Of a DNA stretch of 23,816 bases, positions 1 to 8,057 are shown piece by piece (the stretch's first letter is position 1; the number at the start of each line of letters is the position of its first letter). Under the pieces are notes generated by a model. That model worked only from the letters and a program-made list of their open reading frames with translations. It was not told the DNA's origin and did no database searches. The translations under genes and the position numbers were made by a program. Source of the stretch: UBA826 sp045564655 (GTDB lineage: Bacteria; Chloroflexota; Dehalococcoidia; Lucifugimonadales; UBA826); the NCBI GenBank assembly GCA_045564655.1, contig JBJLGX010000006.1:1-23816 (forward strand). The letters run 5' to 3'.

Positions 1-1284
1 TTCAGAAGATATATTTCCAACAGGTTTACCTGAAGGTATATTCTCAACAGGTTTACCTGAAGGTATATTCTCAACAGGTTTACCTGAAGGTGTATTCCCA
101 ACAGGTTTACCTGAAGGTGTCTTCTCAGTATTAATTCCAATAGGTTTAGAAGTCCCTTCACTGGAATCATTAACAGCCAAATCTTGAATTTCAGGTACTG
201 ACATATTGGCTGACAAAACAGTAACTATCTCTGCAACACCTACTTCTAATGGAAATATTGGAGTTATAGAATGCTGTCTTTGTGAATCAGACAATATCTT
301 AGCAATCTCAATCAAATCAGTCATTTCTAATTTAGAAGCTATTAATTTTAATGACTCCCATACACTTTCACCTAAATCTTTTTCAGATATAGCCTCAGAT
401 TTAACCAAAATCAATGATCGAGAAAGAGATATCATGTTTGCTAATATTTGATCAGCTTCTTTACCATCTTGATAAAAATCCTTCACTAAAGTTAAAGCGC
501 CTTTTAAATCTAATTCGATAATGCTATTAAAAATTTGTATGGCAACATAGTCGTCATCAATGTTAAAAAATTCTCGCAGATTATCCAGCGAAATTTCTGA
601 TCCAAATGAAACAATTGCTTGTTCTAAAAAGTTTTCAGCATCTCTTAAACTACCTGTAGATTTGCGCGCTATTAAATCCAATGCATCTGATGGAATATTT
701 ATTGACTCTGACTCAGATAACAACTTTAATTTACTTGAAATGGATTCTATATCTATCCGTTTAAAATCAAATCTCTGACATCTTGAAACAATAGTTGCCG
801 GAAGTTTTTGAACATCTGTTGTAGCTAATATCAAAACAGCGTGAGGTGGAGGCTCTTCGAGAGTTTTCAACAAAGCATTAAAAGCTTCTTGAGTAAGCAT
901 ATGTACTTCATCAATTATATAAACTTTTTTCTTAGCACTTGTAGGGCTGTAATGAATTTTTTCAGATAATTCTCTTATATCTGCAATACGCCTATTGCTT
1001 GCGCCGTCAATCTCTATTAAATCTAAAGATCTCCCTAGATTTATATCCTCACATTGAGAACAAGTATCATTTGTTTCTCCTTCATTTAGAGATTCACAAT
1101 TTATTAATTTAGCTAATATCCGTGCTGTACTTGTTTTACCCGTACCTCTAGGTCCACAAAAAAGATAAGCGTGCGAAATACGTTCTGATTTGACTGCATT
1201 GCGAAGTGTTTTTGAAATATGATCTTGACCAACTAAATCATTTAAAGTTCCAGGTCGCCACTTTCTGTAGAGTACTTCAGACAA
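1..1284 (-). CDS. dnaX: DNA polymerase III subunit gamma/tau (3' end outside window)
   Basis: This is the clamp-loader ATPase of the replicative polymerase; 428 codons are inside the window and the C-terminus lies beyond base 1. The N-terminus MSEVLYRKWRP is typical of the family. Walker A GPRGTGKT is at residues 44-51, the Walker B region reads YIIDEVHML, and the sensor-1 region reads ATTDVQKLPATIVSRCQRF. I chose the TTG start at 1284 because GAGG lies 9 bases upstream and the family N-terminus begins there. An in-frame ATG at 1297-1299 would add five residues and overlap ybeY more. The gene overlaps the end of ybeY by 8 bases, so it is translationally coupled. Two oddities: the zinc module has only three of four cysteines (C63, C75 and C78, with Asn72 at the expected second Cys), and the linker after about residue 385 carries a 9-residue tandem repeat. 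Identity is very secure; whether both gamma and tau are made cannot be seen here. Confidence 0.95.
   Translation of the reverse strand, partial: MSEVLYRKWRPGTLNDLVGQDHISKTLRNAVKSERISHAYLFCGPRGTGKTSTARILAKLINCESLNEGETNDTCSQCEDINLGRSLDLIEIDGASNRRIADIRELSEKIHYSPTSAKKKVYIIDEVHMLTQEAFNALLKTLEEPPPHAVLILATTDVQKLPATIVSRCQRFDFKRIDIESISSKLKLLSESESINIPSDALDLIARKSTGSLRDAENFLEQAIVSFGSEISLDNLREFFNIDDDYVAIQIFNSIIELDLKGALTLVKDFYQDGKEADQILANMISLSRSLILVKSEAISEKDLGESVWESLKLIASKLEMTDLIEIAKILSDSQRQHSITPIFPLEVGVAEIVTVLSANMSVPEIQDLAVNDSSEGTSKPIGINTEKTPSGKPVGNTPSGKPVENIPSGKPVENIPSGKPVGNISSE
18..125 (-). repeat. Four tandem 27-bp repeats inside dnaX
   Basis: Four head-to-tail 27-bp units occupy 18-44, 45-71, 72-98 and 99-125. 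Each encodes the nonapeptide (T/I)PSGKPV(G/E)N on the minus strand. The units differ at only a few positions (ACA/ATA and GGG/GAG codons), so the array is young or being homogenised. It lies in the Pro/Ser-rich linker region following the dnaX collar domain, where length variation is usually tolerated. Sequence before base 17 diverges (ISSE), so the array appears to end there. Confidence 0.93.
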
Positions 1285-1768
1285 TATCTGACACCTCATT
1301 TATTGCTTCTAATTCTAATTTTTCCATAATTTTCCTTTCTTCAGGTAGAATATGATCGTAGCCTAACAGATGTAGGAAACCATGAGCAACTAGCTTAATT
1401 AATTCTGATTCTAATGTATATTCAGATTGACGTATAGCTTGGGGAATCGATATAGCAACTTCAGCGAGTTGAAACATAGCATCTTTAGGCAATATGAATT
1501 CTTCAGAGTAATCAAATTGGTTATTATCTCCATAATATTGACCATGATACTCACTAGAGAATGACAGAACATCCGTAACTTCATCTAAGCCACGATATCG
1601 ACTATTAAGATCTTTTATAGTTTTATCGTCCGTGAGCAAGATATTAGCATTGAATTCAGAAATTGAGTTTCGATGTAGAACAACTTGCGAAATATTCTTT
1701 AAATCTTGGTGAATATTAATTGGAACATCAACATCACAAATTATTTCAATGTTGATTTTATCTGACAC
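1277..1768 (-). CDS. ybeY: Endoribonuclease YbeY (rRNA maturation factor)
   Basis: YbeY is a single-domain zinc metallo-endoribonuclease involved in 16S rRNA 3'-end maturation and ribosome quality control. The protein is 163 residues, normal for the family. It carries the diagnostic H-x3-H-x5-H zinc motif HGFLHLLGYDH near residues 129-139, and the upstream family block with RGLDEVTDVLSF. The start is GTG at 1768, 14 bases after the hflC stop. The TGA stop overlaps the dnaX start region, so ybeY and dnaX form a coupled pair. All visible catalytic ligands are present. Assignment is secure. Confidence 0.95.
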   Translation of the reverse strand: MSDKINIEIICDVDVPINIHQDLKNISQVVLHRNSISEFNANILLTDDKTIKDLNSRYRGLDEVTDVLSFSSEYHGQYYGDNNQFDYSEEFILPKDAMFQLAEVAISIPQAIRQSEYTLESELIKLVAHGFLHLLGYDHILPEERKIMEKLELEAINEVSDIV

Positions 1769-1782
1769 AAGTATCCAACTAT

Positions 1783-2958
1783 TTATTCACAAGAACCTTC
1801 TGTCTTTACGATTGATCCATACTGATTAGTCCGAACCGAATAGTTGTTTTCATCATATTTGAATTCAACTTCAAATCCTTTTACACCCTCATCTTCTTCT
1901 TTAGCTCCAGCAACACAACCAAGAGTTCTATCTGGCCAAGTTTTTGAAGATATGGATATGAATTCTAATTCAGGTTGATCTATATTTAATTCTGATGCTA
2001 AGGTCCAAGCAGCAGAAACTTCTGAACATTTTGCTCCTGTTGAATCTGATGTTTGAATTGGAGATTCATCTGAATCAGTAATATCTGTAGCCGTTTCAAC
2101 TCCTGATCGCACTTGTTCAAATAGCCCGCCGAATCCTTCCAGAGGTAGTACAACTGTAGTGTCTTCATTTAATATTTCTTTAAATGATTCTAATGACCTC
2201 TGAAATGTATAGAATTCTGGATCTTTATTTATAGCTTGTGCAAATATCGCAGTTGCTTCAGCTTCACCACAACCTGACAAAATACTACTGTCCCTGGTTG
2301 CTGAAGCTATAATAATTGTAGCTTTCCTATCTGCATCTGAGCGAACCTGAGCATCTATCTCTGCTCCTTCAGCTCTCTCTCTATTAGCAATTCTCTCACG
2401 TTCCGCTCTCATACGACTGTACACACTCTCTGCAATCTCATCCGGATAATCAACTCTTTTCACTCGAACATCGTCAATAGTAAGACCAAATTCACTTAAT
2501 TTAGGCTTAACTGCTACAAGTACGTTATCCATCATTTGATCTCTTTGAGTTGTAATAATATCAACTTGGTCTCGACTTGCGATTTCAGTCCGCAACTCAG
2601 AAGATAAGATCGCAACAGCCCTATCAATTGCAGTCTGTTCATCTCCTAATCTCTCTCGGAAAATTCTAGGGTCTACAATTCGACCACGTGCATAAACATC
2701 AATAATTAATCTCTTTTTGTCTTTAGTCAATAAGGAATCTGGAGGAGCATCAAATATTAATAATCTTTTTTCATATTGAGTCACTGTATCGATAAATGGC
2801 ATTTTAATATAAGGCCCTGGGGAATCAATTTCAGATTCAATATTTCCAAATCTAGTGACAATTGCAACTTTAGTCTCATCTACCACAAATATAAATTGAG
2901 GAATTAAAATAGCTAATAAAATTATCACTCCAATGGTAATTAAAGTCAGTCTACGCAT
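1783..2958 (-). CDS. hflC: HflC-like SPFH/band-7 membrane protein with extra C-terminal domain
   Basis: HflC pairs with HflK in a membrane complex that surrounds and modulates the FtsH protease. One N-terminal transmembrane helix (residues about 4-24) is followed by the SPFH domain (FVVDETKVAIVTRFGNI, then the conserved RAIVDP-like and SRMRAERERIANRERAEG segments). The ATG at 2958 is preferred because GGGAG precedes it by 9 bases and it falls just after the hflK stop; an upstream in-frame start at 2985 would overlap hflK. At 391 residues it is long for HflC. The last ~80 residues are an added domain containing WPDRTLGC (W341 to C348) and a terminal Cys390, resembling the WPDxxLGCP motif found in secreted proteins of Chloroflexota and Cyanobacteria. 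By analogy with E. coli topology this domain would lie outside the cytoplasm. Confidence 0.9.
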   Translation of the reverse strand: MRRLTLITIGVIILLAILIPQFIFVVDETKVAIVTRFGNIESEIDSPGPYIKMPFIDTVTQYEKRLLIFDAPPDSLLTKDKKRLIIDVYARGRIVDPRIFRERLGDEQTAIDRAVAILSSELRTEIASRDQVDIITTQRDQMMDNVLVAVKPKLSEFGLTIDDVRVKRVDYPDEIAESVYSRMRAERERIANRERAEGAEIDAQVRSDADRKATIIIASATRDSSILSGCGEAEATAIFAQAINKDPEFYTFQRSLESFKEILNEDTTVVLPLEGFGGLFEQVRSGVETATDITDSDESPIQTSDSTGAKCSEVSAAWTLASELNIDQPELEFISISSKTWPDRTLGCVAGAKEEDEGVKGFEVEFKYDENNYSVRTNQYGSIVKTEGSCE

Positions 2959-2962
2959 AACA

Positions 2963-4024
2963 TTATTCTCCCATTGTCTCTTCATTAGGTATTGGAATTA
3001 TATTTCGAGAATCAGGATTAACTAAAATCACATCATCAGGATTACCTAAAATTTTGCTTATCCCTGGTAAAATATCTTCCATCGCTTCAAGATATAATCT
3101 TTTTCGAGTAACATCTTTTGCTTTTTCATACTCTTGCTGAATTGCTAAAAAGCTTTCAGATTCACCAGTTGCGAGTGATATACTCTTTTGTCTAGTACCT
3201 TCCGCTTCTTGAAGCATCCTTGATGCCTGCCCTCGAGCTTTTGGAAGAATATCTTCTTTGTAAGCTTCTGCAAGGTTAACAATACGTTCTTTATCCTCTC
3301 TAGCCCTCACAACATCATCAAAAGCATCCTTAACCTGTTCTGGAGCAAAAACATTTAACAATTTAACTTCTCGAACTCTTATACCTGACTCATATTTATC
3401 AAGAATGTCTTGAAGTTTCTTTTTAGTTGTCATTTGAACATCTTCTTTTTTATCTGTTAGAACATCGTCTATTGGCCCACTACCGACGACCTGCCTTAAA
3501 GAAGATTCAATAGCATCTTTCAATGTTGATCCTTCTGGAGAAACAACTTTGTATAAATAATTTTTTAAATTTTTAATATCATATTGAACAAGTAACTGGA
3601 CATCCACGATATTAGTATCACCTGTGATCATTATAGATTCACTAAGTACCGGAGTGTCACCTCTTATGCCAATCTCAATAGTTCGAACTTCATCAATTCG
3701 AATAACATCACGTGATCCTATAGGAGAAGGCCACCACCACTGAAGTCCAGTACCTTTAGTAGAAGAATACTGTCCAAGAAGTTTTAAAGCGGCTTGTTCG
3801 CCAGGTTGGACCGTAAAAATACCTGTCGCCAACCACAAAATCAGTAAAACTATAACCCCACCAAGTAAAAATGTAGGGCCTCTGCCCTTGCCCTTGCCCT
3901 TGCCCTTGCCCTTGCCATTGCCATCACCATCACCATCGCCATCACTGCCTAAAAATCCAAACATAGATTTCAGTCGAGCTATTAGTTTATCAATATTAAT
4001 TTCTGGTTCTTCTTGTCTATACAT
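2963..4024 (-). CDS. hflK: HflK-like SPFH/band-7 membrane protein
   Basis: HflK is the partner of HflC in the FtsH-modulating membrane complex. The 353-residue protein has the classic layout: a Gly-rich charged N-terminal cytosolic tail, one transmembrane helix (about residues 52-72, LLGGVIVLLILWLATGIF), then an SPFH domain. That domain starts VQPGEQAALKLLGQY and has the long C-terminal helix with RGQASRMLQEAEG. The tail contains alternating GDGDGDGNGKGKGK dipeptides encoded by a hexanucleotide array. An SD-like GGATGG lies just upstream of the ATG at 4024. The gene is followed directly by hflC, as in most bacteria. A 70-base gap on its 5' side, the largest in this part of the run, may hold its own promoter. 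Confidence 0.93.
   Translation of the reverse strand: MYRQEEPEINIDKLIARLKSMFGFLGSDGDGDGDGNGKGKGKGKGKGRGPTFLLGGVIVLLILWLATGIFTVQPGEQAALKLLGQYSSTKGTGLQWWWPSPIGSRDVIRIDEVRTIEIGIRGDTPVLSESIMITGDTNIVDVQLLVQYDIKNLKNYLYKVVSPEGSTLKDAIESSLRQVVGSGPIDDVLTDKKEDVQMTTKKKLQDILDKYESGIRVREVKLLNVFAPEQVKDAFDDVVRAREDKERIVNLAEAYKEDILPKARGQASRMLQEAEGTRQKSISLATGESESFLAIQQEYEKAKDVTRKRLYLEAMEDILPGISKILGNPDDVILVNPDSRNIIPIPNEETMGE
3885..3944 (-). repeat. Hexanucleotide microsatellite in hflK
   Basis: Ten consecutive 6-bp units: five perfect cccttg copies (3885-3914) followed by degenerate ccattg/ccatca/ccatcg copies (3915-3944). On the coding strand these give alternating Gly-Asp and then Gly-Lys dipeptides in the HflK N-terminal tail. 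Because the unit is a multiple of three, slippage changes tail length and charge without breaking the frame. Confidence 0.93.
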
Positions 4025-4094
4025 TAACCATCCGATTTATTAAGGATTCATATGTTAGATAATTTTATCATAGTGCAAGGGAAATAGGACAAAT

Positions 4095-4796
4095 TCATTT
4101 AAAAAGATTCAAAAACCTATCTTCATAAAATTTGTATATTCCCCATTTATCCAATTCAATCTTAAGAGTATCTGGATTAGCACCTTTTGCAACAGATTTA
4201 AACATTTCTTCAATCTGTTCTAATACAATTTTAGGGATTCCTCCAACTTTTTTTTGTGGATCCAGTAACCCTTTATCTCTCATTTCACGAGCGTTATATT
4301 CTAAAGAAGATCCTGTAAATTCATAAATAAACTTCATCAAAGACACATCCCAGAACTCATCGATTCCAACTATCACAACTGACAAATCATTTTTTTGTGT
4401 ATTTAAATCATTGGAAATACGATGTGCTACTTCTTCTGTCATACCACTCACTATTTCTAGATTAATCGATTCATTTCTATATTCATACATGATAGCTGGA
4501 CTATTAGGTCCATATACACGCGATATATTTCTCATATAATCATATGCTTCTTCGCTAAAACCATCTAAATGCAATGCATATGTAGGGGTAATTAATTTCG
4601 GTTTGCTTGCTATCACTTTACCTTTTCTAACAACTGATTCTAAATCTTTCTTTGAAGAATCTATTGCAGTATATATAGGCTCAGTAACTATATAGTAATC
4701 AATGGTAGTTATTCCAAAGGTAGCTAAATTTTGTTTAGGGAATCTAGCTATAAAAGTTTGTTCAATTGCTTTAGAAATATTTTCGAATTTACTCAT
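4095..4796 (-). CDS. Unrecognised conserved-looking cytosolic protein
   Basis: I do not recognise this 233-residue protein. It has no signal peptide or membrane helix and looks like a globular mixed alpha/beta protein. Its C-terminal half ends in a helical, charged segment (PDTLKIELDKWGIYKFYEDRFLNLF). Motif-like stretches are RFPKQNLATFGITTIDYYIVTEP near residues 18-40 and VVIVGIDEFWDVSLMKFIYEFTGSS in the middle. The ATG at 4796 is chosen over one four codons upstream because GGTGA precedes it by 5 bases and its ATG overlaps the stop of the upstream peptidase gene by 8 bases. Such coupling suggests the two proteins are made together. Base composition matches the neighbours. A function cannot be stated from sequence alone. 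Confidence 0.8.
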   Translation of the reverse strand: MSKFENISKAIEQTFIARFPKQNLATFGITTIDYYIVTEPIYTAIDSSKKDLESVVRKGKVIASKPKLITPTYALHLDGFSEEAYDYMRNISRVYGPNSPAIMYEYRNESINLEIVSGMTEEVAHRISNDLNTQKNDLSVVIVGIDEFWDVSLMKFIYEFTGSSLEYNAREMRDKGLLDPQKKVGGIPKIVLEQIEEMFKSVAKGANPDTLKIELDKWGIYKFYEDRFLNLFK

Positions 4797-6213
4797 GCTT
4801 TTCACCAATGTATTTATGAGTATTAGTCATTTTGTAAGGCATCGAATTAGGTCTAGATTTCAATATATTAATAAAAAAAAGAAAGAAAAACGCAGTCATA
4901 TCATTTGAATTAGAAGACCCTAAAGCAGAACAACTTCTAGAATCGCTATTATTATTTATTTGCTGATTATCAGTTTGAGAATTTAGTATAGAGACAGATT
5001 CAGTAGACTCTACAATATTTGAGCCTGGCTGAGGAGTTAATGAAAAAACTTTAATGTCAGGACGAGGGACAGGAGTTGGTAAAGAAATATCTCCTTCATC
5101 TAATTGATATAATGTAGCTCCTATATATTCCCTCCACTCATTTTCCATATCTTCCTTTGATTTACCGTAGATGGCTTGAAAAGCATCATCAACATTACGT
5201 CCTGATTTCATAGTTGCTAGAACAGATTTCATACTTTCAGTTCCATATATATTAATAAGATATTCAATCATTGATTTAGATTGACCATAATAGAGAATTA
5301 TATCTTCTGGATTACCGGGCATTGTTGGCATTGAAGTGATCGGTAATAGAGTATCCGTACTAATTGCATATCTGAGGGCTGAGTCGAAAGAAAAGGCAGG
5401 ATACATATTTCCATATTCCGCTAACCCTTCATCAAGCCAAGAAGGTATATTTCTAAAAACACTGTCACCTGCACGATGTACTAATATGTGAGTAACTTCA
5501 TGAGCTGCTGTTCCTAAATACGAATCTCCAGCTCCTAATATCATTAAAGTACCAAAATCAATAAATGCTTGTCCTTCTGTAATCAATTCTCTTCTTATAG
5601 TTTCACTACCTGGAGGTAATGCAGGAAGCATTTCACTAACATTATTGTATACGGTGACACGTATTGGTTCTTCTTCTAAATCTCCTACAACAGGAGCCAT
5701 AAAATCTGAAGTTTTAATTATTGTCTCTAATATTTCATTAGCTCTATTTTTAACAGGTCCATGGTAAGAAACAGATAACAAGCCTTTTGATATCTCATAC
5801 CACTCAAATCGTGCATCTGAAAAAATCATTTGATTTTGATCTGAATTTATTTTGTTTCCATCAGATGTCCTAATCTCAAAACTATAAAATACAAGTGTGC
5901 CAGGAGGTACATATTTACTAGCAGTATTCGTATTCCAAAATAATTCTGACTTAACTGATTCTGACATATCAAAATCAAAGTATTCATAAACTCCAGATTT
6001 TTGTTGCCCAAATTTCATTCTCAGGGCAATTTGTTCAATTGGGACATCTGATTCCGCTTCTATTGAGAAACGAATTCCAGACGGAAATTCACTTATAGCA
6101 TTCTGAGATATGATTTGAACTTTAGCATCAGAAAATACCACAGAACTACTAAACAAAATTAATACACATATCAACAAAAAAATCATAGATATTCGATTTA
6201 AAATTAAAGTCAC
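4789..6213 (-). CDS. Secreted peptidase-MA-like zinc metalloprotease
   Basis: This is a predicted exported gluzincin-type metallopeptidase of 474 residues. The N-terminus has a hydrophobic signal segment (about residues 9-27). A beta-rich region follows, then the catalytic domain with HEVTH at 238-242 and the third-ligand helix WLDEGLAEY at 259-267. H238, H242 and E262 would bind zinc and E239 would be the catalytic base. After a Pro-rich stretch (LPTPVPRPD) comes a low-complexity Ser/Asn linker, a lone Cys in SCSALGSS, a hydrophobic run (MTAFFFLFFINIL) and a basic KSRP. This order resembles tripartite C-terminal sorting or anchoring signals, though about 20 polar residues follow. The start is GTG at 6213 without a clear SD; ATG at 6186 is an alternative. 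The substrate is unknown. Confidence 0.85.
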   Translation of the reverse strand: MTLILNRISMIFLLICVLILFSSSVVFSDAKVQIISQNAISEFPSGIRFSIEAESDVPIEQIALRMKFGQQKSGVYEYFDFDMSESVKSELFWNTNTASKYVPPGTLVFYSFEIRTSDGNKINSDQNQMIFSDARFEWYEISKGLLSVSYHGPVKNRANEILETIIKTSDFMAPVVGDLEEEPIRVTVYNNVSEMLPALPPGSETIRRELITEGQAFIDFGTLMILGAGDSYLGTAAHEVTHILVHRAGDSVFRNIPSWLDEGLAEYGNMYPAFSFDSALRYAISTDTLLPITSMPTMPGNPEDIILYYGQSKSMIEYLINIYGTESMKSVLATMKSGRNVDDAFQAIYGKSKEDMENEWREYIGATLYQLDEGDISLPTPVPRPDIKVFSLTPQPGSNIVESTESVSILNSQTDNQQINNNSDSRSCSALGSSNSNDMTAFFFLFFINILKSRPNSMPYKMTNTHKYIGEKHE

Positions 6214-6222
6214 TTTTTATTA

Positions 6223-6879
6223 TTAACCTTCATCATTCAATGCTTTTGACGTATGAATTATTCTCTGAACAACCGTTACAAGCCCCAACACTGTCATTGA
6301 AGCCATAACTAGTATAATAATAAGTGAGAACCAATGAGAAATCAGAATCCCCAGTGCTACAGCAATAACCCTTTCGGGTCGAGTCATGATTCCTATATTA
6401 CATTGAATCCCTAACCCTTCAGAACGAGCTCGTAAATAACTAACCATTACTGAAGCCACAAAAGTCGTAAATGCTAATAAGACTCCTGCATCACAATTAG
6501 TTATAGCCAAAAAGTCAGACTCCAAATTAATTATAGATCCATCATTACATCGGCTAAATAAATAATAAGCAGATAGTCCTAAAAGCACTGAAGCTTCTTG
6601 TATACGATCTATTACAGAATCCAATAAAGCTCCAAATTTGGTAACTTTACCTCTATGTCTAGCTAATCCTCCATCTATTAAATCTAAGGCCCCACCAAGT
6701 AAAATAAGTATAGAACCTAGTATGAATTGTCCTTGAGATACAAATACAGCAGCAATTAGAGTTATAGTCAATCCTAAAAAAGTTACTCCATTTGGAGAAA
6801 ACCCTAATTTGTCAAAAAGCAAAACTAAAGGCTTTTCATAGTACCTTAGTAACAAAAGTCTTATAGATTTTCGATTCAT
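6223..6879 (-). CDS. CDP-alcohol phosphatidyltransferase (likely PI-phosphate synthase)
   Basis: This integral membrane enzyme moves a phosphatidyl group from CDP-diacylglycerol to an alcohol. The complete family signature is present in about residues 66-91: D-x2-D-G-x2-A-R-x8-G-x3-D-x3-D, visible as DLIDGGLAR and then GALLDSVID. The rest is six hydrophobic helices, and 218 residues is normal. ATG at 6879 is chosen because GGGAG lies six bases upstream; it overlaps the stop of the preceding glycosyltransferase by one base (TGATG). Next to inositol-3-phosphate synthase and a PimA-like glycosyltransferase, the likely acceptor is inositol-1-phosphate, as in actinobacterial PgsA1. A phosphatidylglycerophosphate synthase role cannot be excluded from sequence alone. 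Confidence 0.87.
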   Translation of the reverse strand: MNRKSIRLLLLRYYEKPLVLLFDKLGFSPNGVTFLGLTITLIAAVFVSQGQFILGSILILLGGALDLIDGGLARHRGKVTKFGALLDSVIDRIQEASVLLGLSAYYLFSRCNDGSIINLESDFLAITNCDAGVLLAFTTFVASVMVSYLRARSEGLGIQCNIGIMTRPERVIAVALGILISHWFSLIIILVMASMTVLGLVTVVQRIIHTSKALNDEG

Positions 6880-8018
6880 CAATAACTCCCGGAAATCCTA
6901 TTTTTTATTTCAGAGACATGCTGATAATAATCTATCACTTTTCCACAAACAATATCCCAAGAATATCTTTCAACTTTAGAATAGCCAGCATCAGCTATTT
7001 TCTTACGTAATTTAGGATCATAAATTAATTCAGATAAAGCTTGAATAAGATCATTAACATTTTTAGGATCAACAAGAAGAGATTCTTTACGATCAGACAC
7101 TACTTGCATAAATCCATCTATATTAGTAGCAACAATTGGAACCTTAGATGCCATTGATTCTAGTAATACAATCCCAAAACTTTCCTGACCTGTTGCTGGA
7201 GCACAAAAAATATCTGCTGAATGATAATAACGAATTTTATCTTCTTCAGTAACTTCTCCTGCTAAAATTACATCCTCAACAGAAGAATCAGACAACACTT
7301 TCAAAGATTCAGAATCGACTTTCCCTCCACCAACAATAATTAATCTTATATTTGAATTCATCTTTTTTAAATTTACATAAGCAGAAATAAGATATTTCAG
7401 ACCTTTTCGTTTCTCTAATCTACTCAAAAAAAGAATATTGACTTTACCATCTATATATTCTGAAAAAGGCTCTGCCGTTCGAAATTTATCAACTTCCACA
7501 GCATTGGGAATAATAGTGTACTCAGCTGGCATAAATTTATGTATAAAATCTTTAGCTGGATTGGACACAGCTATCCTGCCATCTAGAAAATTAGAATATT
7601 TATTTAAAAGTTTATGTGAAAAAAATTTATATATATTACTACCTTCATATGAATGATAAGTAGCTATTTTAATTGGAGAATTCTTAACATTACTTACTAA
7701 AGCACTTAATGTTATGGCCCCAGCAAACGGTTCATGCATGTGTATAACATCAAATTTACCTTCTTCTAAAATCTTTTCAACTCTAGACCGTAACCAAAAT
7801 GACAGAGAAACCCTCGCAACTGATCCACCTGATGGTATGGAAATTGGTTTACCCATAGGTATAAAATTATTGCTATCGAAATCTTTTGATGTCGATGCAG
7901 GAGCAATAATTTTAGATGTCACCCCTTTTTCAGTTAAATATTTACTCAGATTACTAACATGGTTATTAACACCACTTGGTTTAGAGTAATCATAGGGTGA
8001 AACAATGGCAACTTTCAT
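6879..8018 (-). CDS. GT4 glycosyltransferase, PimA-like
   Basis: This is a GT-B fold retaining glycosyltransferase of family 4, 379 residues, close to the usual PimA length. The N-terminus MKVAIVSPYDYSKPSGVNNH has the family's Gly-containing donor-site loop. DVIHMHEPFAG near residues 90-100 matches the HxHEP block of PimA. SRLEKRKG (199-206) supplies the Arg/Lys that hold the nucleotide phosphate, and the E-x7-E motif spans E279-E287 (ESFGIVLLE). It lies 39 bases after ino1 and is fused by a 1-base overlap to the phosphatidyltransferase gene. The inferred role is mannosylation of a phosphatidylinositol lipid on the inner membrane face. MshA-type transfer to inositol phosphate is the main alternative. 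Confidence 0.85.
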   Translation of the reverse strand: MKVAIVSPYDYSKPSGVNNHVSNLSKYLTEKGVTSKIIAPASTSKDFDSNNFIPMGKPISIPSGGSVARVSLSFWLRSRVEKILEEGKFDVIHMHEPFAGAITLSALVSNVKNSPIKIATYHSYEGSNIYKFFSHKLLNKYSNFLDGRIAVSNPAKDFIHKFMPAEYTIIPNAVEVDKFRTAEPFSEYIDGKVNILFLSRLEKRKGLKYLISAYVNLKKMNSNIRLIIVGGGKVDSESLKVLSDSSVEDVILAGEVTEEDKIRYYHSADIFCAPATGQESFGIVLLESMASKVPIVATNIDGFMQVVSDRKESLLVDPKNVNDLIQALSELIYDPKLRKKIADAGYSKVERYSWDIVCGKVIDYYQHVSEIKNRISGSY

Positions 8019-8057
8019 AAAACTCTTTAATAATTTATGTAAAGTAAACGGTTATAT

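Noticed and set aside
206..778. Plus-strand frames opposite dnaX
   Set aside because: They are antisense shadows of a clearly recognisable DnaX; Ser/Asn/Ile-rich with no family features.
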